Part shown: positions 55,490-64,000 of the stretch, piece after piece
How positions within the stretch are numbered: position 1 is the stretch's first letter
Layout: the number at the start of each line of letters is the position of its first letter
Source of the DNA: Pictodentalium vernedei
Lineage: Eukaryota > Mollusca > Scaphopoda > Dentaliida > Dentaliidae
Direction of reading: 5' to 3'
Assembly (NCBI GenBank): GCA_031216915.1
Contig: CM062296.1
Location: 799,447,022 to 799,511,021 of the forward strand
Length of the DNA: 64,000 nucleotides
The notes under the pieces: generated by a model
What the model was told of the DNA's origin: nothing
Databases searched by the model: none
The model's input: only the letters and a program-made list of their open reading frames with translations
Made by a program: the position numbers and the translations under genes

Positions 55490-57830
55490 GCAACTGCTTC
55501 AGCACCAAAAGATGGAGAACATGCTTTTGCACAATTGAAGGCTCGGTCACACTATTCAATTGCTGGAGAAAGCTGTAGTGGAAAAAGGTGCCCATGCCTC
55601 CATGCAAGATGAATCATCAGATCACATCGTGAGAGGAAGTTTGCTCGCTATGTTGAAAGCCTGGAGGCCCTGGTTCCATGGTTTTTCGCCCTCGACCACC
55701 ATAATTATGCCCAATGGATTCGAATACACACCCGAGACATGGAGAGTCTACCAGTATTCATTGCCAAAGAGCTTGAAGAGCACAGTCCCTGGGTCATCCA
55801 CTAAACCACCAACAGGTTGTCGACCATCCCAATTGACCACTTCAATGAGCAAAACAATGACGTAGTGAAGGGTTCTGGCGATGCAGTTAGTCTTACTGAG
55901 AATCCTCCAGCCTTCAGGATATGGATGGTTTCATGGCCTGAACAAGTATGGTTGTTGAAGGCGTTTGAAGATGACTACTTACCTGAAGAAAACGACCCCG
56001 AATGTGCATATCACCATGAAGAGAAGAGGGATGTTTCACACAGAGATGATTCAAGGATCAGGCTGTGAGTTTGGTTCGGATGATCAATGAGATGGGAAAG
56101 CCTTTCCGTAATGGCAGTGATGAATTGCTGGCTCTAGACACACGGACTATTTTGGATGTATCTGTGGTGAACACTGTGCGAACAGTCCATAGTCTAGGAC
56201 ATGAGCAGTATAACACGAACTTCAAAGAAGTGATAAGTGATCGCACATGCCCTATCCATCAGCCGATTAAGAAGCATGCCCTTCCTCTTATCTGTTGTCC
56301 ACGACCAAAAACCGAAACAAAACATGCAGGACAGGTCTCCTTACTCAAGAATGATGTAGCTTTGTTCTCTCAACTGTACATTGTGATGCAACACAGGAAG
56401 AGTGACATAAGTAGATTTTTCAGCATAAGAATCATCATTGTCCCCCTTCACTCTCTGATATTGGGAAACTGCGTTTAGAAAAGAAATCTGATCTACTGAC
56501 CGTTCTGATTAAAGGCACACATATTGTCGACCCTGGATCAATTGATGTGAAACTTCCTGACGGTGCTGCTGTGGCTCACTACTAACATTGTGAGTATGCT
56601 ATTCAGGTCCTTGTCCCACACATAAAAACAAAGCCAGAGAACTGCAAAAGAGTTGATATAGTATGGAACACACACATCAACAGCAGCATCAAATAATCCA
56701 CAACAGAAAGGCGAGGAAAGGGTGTTCGGAGAAAGGTTGAAGGTAAAACTAAACTCCCAGGAAACTGGCCCGACTTCTTACGCGACCCACAAACAGAAAC
56801 TGTTCGTATTCCTATCCAAGATATCCTTTGTGGATTTCCCCGAATGTAAAGAAATCATCATCACCTCCGGCACAACGTCTATTAATAGAGGTGCTGAGCG
56901 CTCCATGACCACAGGCGATTATGGGGAAACGGACACTAGGCTGCTGATTCCATACAGGATACCCTTCTGCATGGCTGTACCAATTGTCTTGTGCGCACCG
57001 TTGATACTGACGTTCTGGTAATCCTCGTTGGGAAGTTCCTTCACCTTAGCACCTTGTGCCAAGATGTCAGCATTTGGGTTGCTTTTGGTACAGACAAGAG
57101 CTTTACATATCATCACACCAATAATATCAATGACGACATGGGTACAGAAAAGTCCCTGACACTTCCTGTCTTCCACAGTTTCACGGGATGTGATACCACG
57201 TCTGCATTCTATTGGAGAGACAAGATGTCGGCATGGTAGTCACGGAACTGCTTCCAATATGCAACACAAGCATTTACCTACACGGCACATCAACTTTTTC
57301 CAGAATTGAAAGTTGATAGTCAAAATGTCCAGCTTCTAGAGCGTATCACTGTTATCCTGTATGATAAGCACAGTGACCTGGAACATGTGGACGAGGCAAA
57401 GCAGGAGCTGTTTTGCCAGAAGGGTATGATAATGGAGACACTTCCCCCAACCCAGAATGCGCCTTTGTAGCACACGAAGCGAATTGCATATCAGGTTGGA
57501 ATTTGATGCATCAGTGAGCAGAGTGAACAATGCGTACCTCCAGAGGGTTGGACTGGACTCTCGACGAGGACAGTCATTCATGGGTTCCGGTGTGGAATAT
57601 GTTACCTGTTGCCTCCAAAGCATGCGGTGAACTGGGAAAGTGTGGCTGCAAGGGTGAAAGTGGATGTGGCACTAGAAAGGCGCGTTGGAAGAGCGCAGAA
57701 CCCCGCAGTTGTCATTGTGAGAAGTAAAGAACGGTGCATTTTCTTCACACACGAGACCTCAGTCACACTAGGGGAAAGCTATACAAATGTGACGTTTGTG
57801 ATGAAACATTCGCACAAAACAATCTGAACA
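55490..57830 (+). pseudogene. Degenerate copy of a large multicopy invertebrate protein (PIN-like)
   Basis: Pieces in order resemble an uncharacterised family I recall from cnidarian, mollusc and other genomes. They are: IDHFNEQNNDVVKGSGDAVS then LTENPPAFRIWMVSWPEQV near 55835-55950; DTRTILDVSVVNTVRTVHSL near 56140; VSLLKNDVALFSQLYIV near 56335; LPGNWPDFLRD near 56757; RTVDTDVLVILVGKFL near 56994-57040; WVAFGTDKSF then LPVFHSFTGCDTTSAF near 57160-57215; and a Cys-rich end near 57640-57720. The RTVDTDV stretch looks like a PIN/NYN-type nuclease core. Several stops and frame changes break it. AATAAA occurs at 57959. Function unknown; the multicopy nature suggests mobile-element behaviour. Confidence 0.55.
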
Positions 57831-57834
57831 TAAT

Positions 57835-58575
57835 TAGGATGGCACATGCTGGGGAGATTCCATATGTTGATATACTGTTTATGCTGTATTTCCAATGATA
57901 ACAATTGATATCTTTCCGTTTTATTTTTTATAACTGTTATATACAGTTTCTTTTTGTGTTAATAAAAAAACATCTAATACTTTTTATAAATGGTATATTT
58001 GTATTCCCTGGCCCTCAAAATGTATGTTTAGACACCAACATTGTGTAGCAGCTGAGGCACTGGTAGATATAGGGTTTTTAAATGACAGCCATTTTGAAAA
58101 TCCAAGATGGATGCCTAACTCTATCTGGACGAGGTGGTTCCTATCAAAAATGGGAAGTTAGGGTTATGGAAAGCATATGGAGAAAATTTGGTGCTTTTGT
58201 CAGGAATGTCCACAACCATCTCATATACGTCCTTAAGCTACAGGGCTAAAAGTGATTCCGCTGCCACTTGTTGGGGGTGGAGCTTATTTTTATTATAAGT
58301 ATACAATACTCAACAGCAACAACGGAGTTCTCGAAGGTTTTTAGTTTCCTGACGTCTCGAAATTTTTAATCTCTTTTTAAAGGGATATAACAATAGCGAA
58401 TGTGGGTGGCGTTACAGTTTATTTCCGACCCGAGAGGAATGAATAACTGTTCAAGAGTTTATTACCGTCCCGATACGAAGTCAAGGGCCGTCAATCAACC
58501 AGAGGGCTGTTATTCAGTATTCGAAAGCTGATAACAAAGCGGGACGCCTGACAAAACCATGATATTACTATTATT
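57835..58575. other. No gene recognised
   Basis: AT-rich, with a more GC-rich segment from about 58400. Confidence 0.3.
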
Positions 58576-58581
58576 ATCATG

Positions 58582-58649
58582 ACCGGAAGCGGGCGGCAGG
58601 ACATTAATGAATTTTATTTTCATTAACGGCCCGCCGATTGCTTCCGGTT
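58582..58649. repeat. Hairpin
   Basis: ACCGGAAGCGGGCGG is mirrored by CCGCCGATTGCTTCCGGT around ATTAATGAATTTTATTTTCA. Confidence 0.6.
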
Positions 58650-58654
58650 GAACG

Positions 58655-59505
58655 ATGCCATGAATTACTGAATTTTATCGCCCGTTAAACTCCGTAAATA
58701 TATTAGAGATCGCCCGCTAAAGTGGCAATACTGTACTTTGATGCCGACCAAAAATGAATAATTAAGTTGATAATGTGCGCATTTTTCTTGGGAATGGTAA
58801 CTGAATATTTGCAAAATATTTTAGTTATTATTAACAAGAAACAAGGATCGCGGTGGCTCTGCCAACTGGTCGTCCCTGACTAATATCGTCATGAAAATCG
58901 ACTTTCAATGAAGTTATTTCCCTTGAAAGCATTAGACGCACGAGGGAGAAGAAAATAATTATTGAGAAAACACCCATTAGATCAGTAGAAAAGAAAACAT
59001 GTTTCCCTGTTACTTTTAATAATCTAAAACAGCAGACAGCTCTCTTTCGTTTACTAAAAGTTTCAAAAGGAAACTTGGCTTTTCAGACGCAACTACTTCA
59101 CAGATAACCCACCTTTAAGAATATCTGTCAGTATCACACCTACCAACGCTAGGTTAGTCAACTATAGCTATTTGTTTTAGCGAGTGTGTTTTTACAGTAA
59201 TCTGCAAGTTTTTCTTCTTCCCAGGAAAAAGATTAGTAAATCTCTCCTCCCAGATTTTTTTTATTAATGGACTGTATTATATGCCACGATGGGGCGCTGT
59301 GACTCCTAACGTTGATTTACCTGCCGCCTTCTTTGGGGCAGTTTGAGTGGCCATGTCTTTTTTTCTGCCGGTCCAAAAATCCTTTTGTATGGAGATCTGT
59401 GCCAACTCCTCACAGACGCCTTAATTATTCGCTTGCATTGTTGTAATTACATAGAAACAAATCATTTTATGAAATTATAAGGGAATCATGTTTTTTTTTC
59501 TACAC
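58655..59505. other. No gene recognised
   Basis: Spacer without element boundaries. Confidence 0.3.
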
Positions 59506-59507
59506 AG

Positions 59508-59583
59508 TAGTTTTTACCCCCCCCCCCCCCCACCCCCCCCCCTCCCCGACGGGAGGGGGGGGGGTGGGGGGGCGGGTAAAAAC
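59508..59583. repeat. Poly-C/poly-G palindrome
   Basis: GTTTTTAC followed by about 35 bases of almost pure C, a short GACGGGA turn, about 25 bases of almost pure G, and GTAAAAAC. The flanks pair as well, so this is an inverted repeat and not just a homopolymer tract. It may form quadruplex or hairpin structures. Confidence 0.8.
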
Positions 59584-59589
59584 TCTCCA

Positions 59590-60390
59590 GGAACATATGA
59601 TGATTTTTAACCTTCGACATGTTAGATACACATCCACACATTTTCCAAATTCAATTTCGTCCATTTTTGAAAGGTTTTTTTTTTATCCAAATTTTGACAG
59701 CCACCCCCTTTGATGGATATTCACAGTCTTACTCGGAATTTACAACCACTTAAAAATGTTGACAGGGGTGGTCTCTATATCTATATAATTTTCTCCAGTA
59801 TTATTTGTCCACACTCTTCACAGGAGCTTGATGTGCATATTGTCCCTATATCCCGATAAATTCTGTCTTTTGAATGGTCAGAATGCCCTGGACAAATAGC
59901 CATGGTAAAGAGACACCCAACATCCAAGGTATGTGAGAGCGTGCAACATTCAGGGTATAAGCGCAAGCGAAACACCGGGGGTATGCGGTTTAAATGAAAG
60001 CGTTTCACTTCTGCTCGCCTCGACATAAAAATCGAACAAAGAACCTGAACATAGTCACAACTATTTATCAGATTTTCGACAATTCGACATATTTTGCTGT
60101 TATAAATTAAATAGGCGAATAATTAAATTTAAAAAATTGAGAAAAATAGAATAAGCGCAAATTGTGTCCCCTCAGTTCCAATGTGTTCTATGTGCCAACT
60201 GGAATTCGGGGGACGATATGTAAACAAAATACTGTTTACTTGTTTCCTTAACGACCCAAGGGATGTAACTCTATCTGTTGAATTCTGCGTTTGATAAAAA
60301 CAAAACAATGTTCATGCTGATAACGAAGCGTGAGAAACGCGTTCACAAATTTTTCTCCATCTTGTTTCTACAGTGTTTCAAACGGAACAA
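59590..60390. other. No gene recognised
   Basis: A minus-strand open stretch (60026-59781, 81 codons, MSRRAEVKRFHLNRIPPVFR) is not recognised. Confidence 0.25.
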
Positions 60391-60393
60391 AAA

Positions 60394-60535
60394 TGTTTTC
60401 TCCGTCAACATGTATGGTATATGGAAATTTAATACCTGGATGTCTCATTTAAACACCCTGCCTGTGGCTCGGTGTTTAAAAACCCACATCCAGGTATTGA
60501 ATCTCCATATACTATACATTTTGTCGGAGATAACA
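60394..60535. repeat. 140-bp inverted repeat
   Basis: Arms of about 63 bases: CTCCGTCAACATGTATGGTA ... GGTGTTTAAA mirrored. Contains AATACCTGGATG and CATCCAGGTATT. Hairpin-type element. Confidence 0.75.
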
Positions 60536-60898
60536 TTTATTATATCGAAACACGTCTGCAAAATATGATGAGTTTTCTGCAAGATTGTGGTCTGTACTGA
60601 GGGTTTGCAGTTTGGAGCAAAGGGCAAGTTGAAAAACATCTAGAAAAGAACATAGAGTTGTAATCTTGTATCGATGTAAACCAAACATGGACTATGAGGT
60701 ACCAAAATAGATTAATGTATTAATCCGATTGCTCAGGTAATATACCACTAAATATTATGGCAGTTTACTACTTAAACAATTAGAGCATGTGATTAAAAAA
60801 AAAATAAAAATGCGTTAATACTTCTATTCTCTGTTATTCTGGGGTTAAAAGACTTCTATTTTATTTCGTATGTTTGATTGAGTATACCTTTTCATTCT

Positions 60899-61139
60899 TT
60901 AACCCTTTGAATCCTAGCGGCCGCTTTTCAGGCCAAGAACATGATACGTCATAACGTCATTATATAGGATGGCTGGTCAGTAAATGTGTGGAGTAGACCC
61001 ATCAATATTTTCAACGTGCAGCCCCGAGGCTGCACGTTGAAAATATTGATTGGTCTACCCCCAAAATAATGCATATGGACTCTTCTGATTGCTGCCATTG
61101 AACTGACATGGAAGATACCACTAGAGTTCACAGGATTAA
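60899..61139. mobile_element. piggyBac-type MITE, family D, copy 2
   Basis: Starts TTAACCCTTTGAATCCTAGC; ends AGGATTAA, with a changed right tip. An internal palindrome (CAATATTTTCAACGTGCAGC and complement) lies near 61001-61050. Matches 52276-52494 over most of its length. Confidence 0.65.
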
Positions 61140-61359
61140 AGTTTCTTTTAGCTCGCACATTCAATTTATAGTGATTGTTCTTACACTTTTATTATTTTAT
61201 TTACAAAAATGATGGTGAACTCGATTGGAGTGACAGGAAACAGTTTGAAAAACAAATCTGTTATCAGTTCACTACCATTGACTTTCAATAATTTTGTTTA
61301 CCTATCTTTCGTTCATGTCAGTGCATGGGAATAATCAATGTGAAGTGCACTGCTATATA
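61140..61359. other. No gene recognised
   Basis: Short spacer. Confidence 0.3.
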
Positions 61360-62907
61360 TATACCATTCAAAAAGTAGGGGATATTTGATAAAAGTGAGT
61401 TATATGAAGAAATATATTTATATTTTCATCAAAAATCAGTTGAGGCATTGCACTGTGGCATCTGGTGAATGATTTCAGCGATAGTTGGGTGTCTGACAAG
61501 CACACATTTCACGCACTGTGCTGTAGAGGACATGGACGGCCAGTCAGAGAATTTATCACATTCAGTCCAGGACCTCAGTACCTTGTAGTGTAAATTCTCC
61601 TCGGTTCGCGAAACAAGCGCGGATCCGACGTGGCATACTTCTCAACAAACGTCCAATATCAGATTGACTGGTGTTATTCCATTCTTCCTGCAGTGCATGG
61701 GCGAGTTCCTTGGCATTGGTAGGGGGCTATTGGCGTTGTCATAGGTGCCTGCTAAGCATATCCCGGACGTGCTTGATTGGTGAAAAGTCTGGACTTAGTG
61801 CTGGCCAAAGCAGTGTAATGATGTTCTGCTCCTGGATAAACTCTGTAGCGACACTGTCCTGTGTGCTCTTGCATAATCAACTTGGAATATGAATCGACGG
61901 CCGTGACGTCGTGCAAATAGCACCACATGAACTGATAACATGTTGTCACGGTAGTACTGCCGTGTGACACGCCCTTGGATGACATGTAATGCTGTCCTGC
62001 TTGACATGGTTATGCCTCATTGCCTCCCCACACCATAACCGATCCACCACCAAAACGATCGTGCAGCCTAACGATTACATCATGGTATCGTTCGTGACGC
62101 CGCCGCCACACTCTGTTTCACCTGTCGAGGAAGTCAAGAGTGAACCTGGATTCATCAGAAAACATGACGTTGTTTCACCGACGATTGTCCCAGCGTTGTC
62201 ATGCTCCACAACAATCACGCCTGGCTGCGATGTGACGTTCAATCAAAAGTGGAATTATCCGAGGACGTCGAGCGTACAAATTCCAGCTGTGAATGTGATT
62301 TCGGATAGTCTGACCACTGACTCGCACATCTGTCACTCTGTGCAGCTGCTGTCCAATTCCTGAGGCACTTTGATGGCGGTTACGTAATGCTGTGGTTCGG
62401 GTGAAACGACCCTGGTTAGCAGTTGTCACCCTTGGACGACCTGACCGAGTGTGTCATGAACATTGCCTGTCTGACGGCTGCGTGACCACATCCATGCCAA
62501 TCGCCGATTGAGTAAAGTTGAGAATTTGAGCCGCTGCAGTCTGCCTGTCTGTTGCCAGCTTCCAATATGCCAATGGCACGTAAACATTCGTCACCTGTAG
62601 GTCTTCGCATACCTCAAAAGTTACGTTTCGACCAGAAACTACTGATGAACGAGTTTATACCAAGAAAAGAACGACGAGACCTCCGAAAAAGCCCATCCAG
62701 TGCAAATGAAAATTTCAAAACGTACCCCATAGACATTAACGCGGCGCTCGTGCGAAAAACCTGCACGATGTTTTCGTGGGCCGGTAATATTCATGATCCA
62801 CACTGAACTTGGTAACCTATTGGTGTGTCCAATCACGGGCATCCAATACCATTTTCCGGAAATATCAACATCAGTTTGGAGATCCCCAACTTTTTTTGAA
62901 TAGTATA
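61360..62907 (-). mobile_element. Tc1-like DNA transposon 2
   Basis: Inverted ends TATACCATTCAAAAAGTAGG (61360) and, inverted, TATACTATTCAAAAAAAGTT (right end near 62906). About 1.55 kb. The transposase on the minus strand is degraded. Confidence 0.8.
61500..62610 (-). pseudogene. Tc1-like transposase 2, degraded, Lys in place of catalytic Glu
   Basis: From 62610 the pieces are MRRPTGDECLRAIGILEAGN (DNA-binding domain), GRFTRTTALRNRHQSASGIG near 62400, VSGQTIRNHIHSWNLYARRP near 62320, a first Asp in FSDESRFTL near 62165, WRRRHERYHD near 62100, and a second-Asp setting, FQVDYARAHRTV near 61895. The C-terminal motif reads SPDFSPIKHVRD near 61775: Lys (AAG, 61774-61772) where the family has Glu. 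At least two frame changes. It belongs to a different Tc1 group from element 1, since the terminal repeats differ. Inactive. Confidence 0.75.
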
Positions 62908-62984
62908 TCTTCCCTTGGTATGTCTTGATAATAAGTCTCTTCTGTTTACACCCGGTGGCTCTATTGGAGGTATGTATCAGATGT

Positions 62985-63675
62985 CGCTTCTGTTAGCATT
63001 GCTGCTGGCAACGCATGGCTCAGTACCGACGACAATAGACTCAAACCGAAACGGTTACGCTTCGATCCCCACCAGGGGTAACTGGGTTATGTCATTGGTT
63101 AAGGCATTTAATCCCGATTGTCCACATAGAGGCACCGTGGCGCTGTATACTAGAACATACTGCACGTCGTTGGTGCACTTGCCTCCAACCAATGCTACAG
63201 TTAAAACTAGAAGTCCTGTCATGAAATGCGCACAAATAGCACGTTGATATGCGCGTTAATGTACGCGTTATGGCCCAAGTAAAGCTATCAAATTCTGTAC
63301 ATATGGCCTGTACACAAGCAATGTTTCAGCCAATGGACCTCCGGGTAACCCGGAGGTCCATTGGCAGAAACATTGCATGTGTTTGCTATGAGTAACCAAG
63401 AGAACCTGCCGTGCTTTGGATGCCATTCGATATGGCAATTGCGTTCAATTCCAACGTGCAATTAAGCCTAGATAAGCGGACTATTCGTGACAGGACTTCT
63501 AGTTTTAACTGTAACCCTGCTTGTGTGGAGTTAGAACGTCGGGGAGCCTGACAGTTGCTCGCCGCTGCTCGGCGGTTCTCTCCGGGAATTCCGAATTCCT
63601 CCACCCGAAAAACCATCCCACACGAGGTTATCCAGGCTGTCGAAAGTGCCGTTAACCCCAGTACATAATTAATAA
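62985..63675 (+). repeat. SINE of the tRNA-headed family, interrupted by a MITE
   Basis: Plus-strand copy. A B-box-like GGTTACGCTTCGATCCCC lies near 63050. The shared body (CATTTAATCCCGATTGTCC, GGTGCACTTGCCTCCAACCA) is cut at ATGCTA by the family B MITE and resumes with ACCCTGCTTGTGTGGAGTTA. The tail GTCGAAAGTGCCGTTAACCC leads to AT-rich sequence. Relative of 38254-38609 and 39006-39356. Confidence 0.7.
63199..63515. mobile_element. Tc1/mariner-type MITE, family B, copy 2 (inside a SINE)
   Basis: A near-identical twin of 27229-27544, again flanked by TA, with the same central 37-base palindrome. The SINE copy at 39006 shows the empty site (GGGTTAGCATTGG), which proves a TA duplication. Confidence 0.9.
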
Positions 63676-63679
63676 ACTA

Positions 63680-64000
63680 GTATTGCTGAGTAAAAAGCTA
63701 AAAAAATTCAACCTGGTTGAAAAAAGTTCTAATGACTCACTGAATGGTTGCTGGGAATGTATAAAAATGATAAAATCAACAAATCAACATTCATATATAC
63801 CTGCTCTAAAAACCTATAAAATCAATAAAAGACTGAAAAGATAAAAAAATAGACCATGAAAAAATTGATTTTCTTGCTACCCTGACCCCCCTCCCCACCC
63901 CTACCCACACACACCCACTATACGTTCCTTGAAAAGCATGTTTGACCTCACCAACCGACACATTCTGCACTTTTAATATCAAAAGCCAAATTTAATCCAA
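63680..64000. other. No gene recognised
   Basis: AT-rich, with a C/A-rich stretch (CCCCTCCCCACCCCTACCCA) near 63889. Confidence 0.3.

Noticed and set aside
60278-60568. 96-codon ORF
   Set aside because: Most of it is translated from a hairpin repeat; the mirrored arm gives a similar reading on the other strand.
61671-62363. Plus-strand ORFs of 73 and 124 codons
   Set aside because: They are antisense to the second Tc1-like transposase.
63386-63616. 76-codon minus-strand ORF
   Set aside because: It spans a MITE end and SINE body, so it has no gene sense.

Overview
The window is AT-rich eukaryotic DNA with no rRNA, tRNA or convincing multi-exon host gene. Its contents (Polinton, Crypton, Penelope-like element with hammerhead ribozymes, 5S- and tRNA-headed SINEs, Tc1/mariner, piggyBac-type MITEs, Mutator/YqaJ genes) suggest a marine invertebrate, most likely a mollusc or another lophotrochozoan. 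The species cannot be fixed from the sequence. It is a repeat-dense, gene-poor interval in which elements are nested in one another.

1-3.4 kb: a 5S-rRNA-headed SINE fragment, then a compact block that looks like fossil virus-like DNA. It has a reiterated 30-base upstream module, two genes with TATA boxes facing away from each other, and a small ORF that reads as a divergent histone H4. A cluster of AT-rich palindromes follows.

3.4-22.7 kb: one broken Polinton/Maverick. Its recognisable parts are a minus-strand gene with two zinc knuckles, a BIR-domain (IAP-like) gene, protein-primed DNA polymerase B, FtsK/A32-type packaging ATPase, small virion-type proteins, integrase with a chromodomain, a minor-capsid-type gene, the double-jelly-roll major capsid gene and an adenain-type protease. 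Three later insertions sit inside it: a piggyBac-type MITE (11.8-12.0 kb), a Crypton tyrosine-recombinase element (about 13.8-16.0 kb), and a young Penelope-like element (16,551-20,607) with a 12-bp target-site duplication, an uninterrupted RT/GIY-YIG ORF, an inverted partial second copy and three hammerhead-like motifs.

22.7-38 kb: mostly non-coding, with MITEs and microsatellites; two degenerate Mutator-like/YqaJ genes (29.2-31.4 and 35.6-37.6 kb); and a Tc1-like element with intact terminal repeats but a broken transposase (31.76-33.2 kb).

38-41 kb: a degraded LINE split by two SINEs that share a body and tail but have different promoter heads, one 5S-like and one tRNA-like. 43-49 kb: MITEs, a short tandem repeat and a broken LTR-retrotransposon gag region. 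49-55 kb: hairpin elements and a 335-bp tandem array. 55.5-57.8 kb: a degenerate copy of a large multicopy invertebrate protein family. 58-64 kb: hairpins, a poly-C/poly-G palindrome, a second broken Tc1-like element, and a third SINE copy interrupted by a Tc1-type MITE whose twin lies 36 kb away.

No working pathway is encoded. Apart from the Penelope-like ORF, every coding region I recognise is short, degraded or of unknown function. The most unusual items are the H4-like ORF, the BIR gene in the Polinton, the ribozyme-bounded Penelope-like element and the head-swapped SINE pair.
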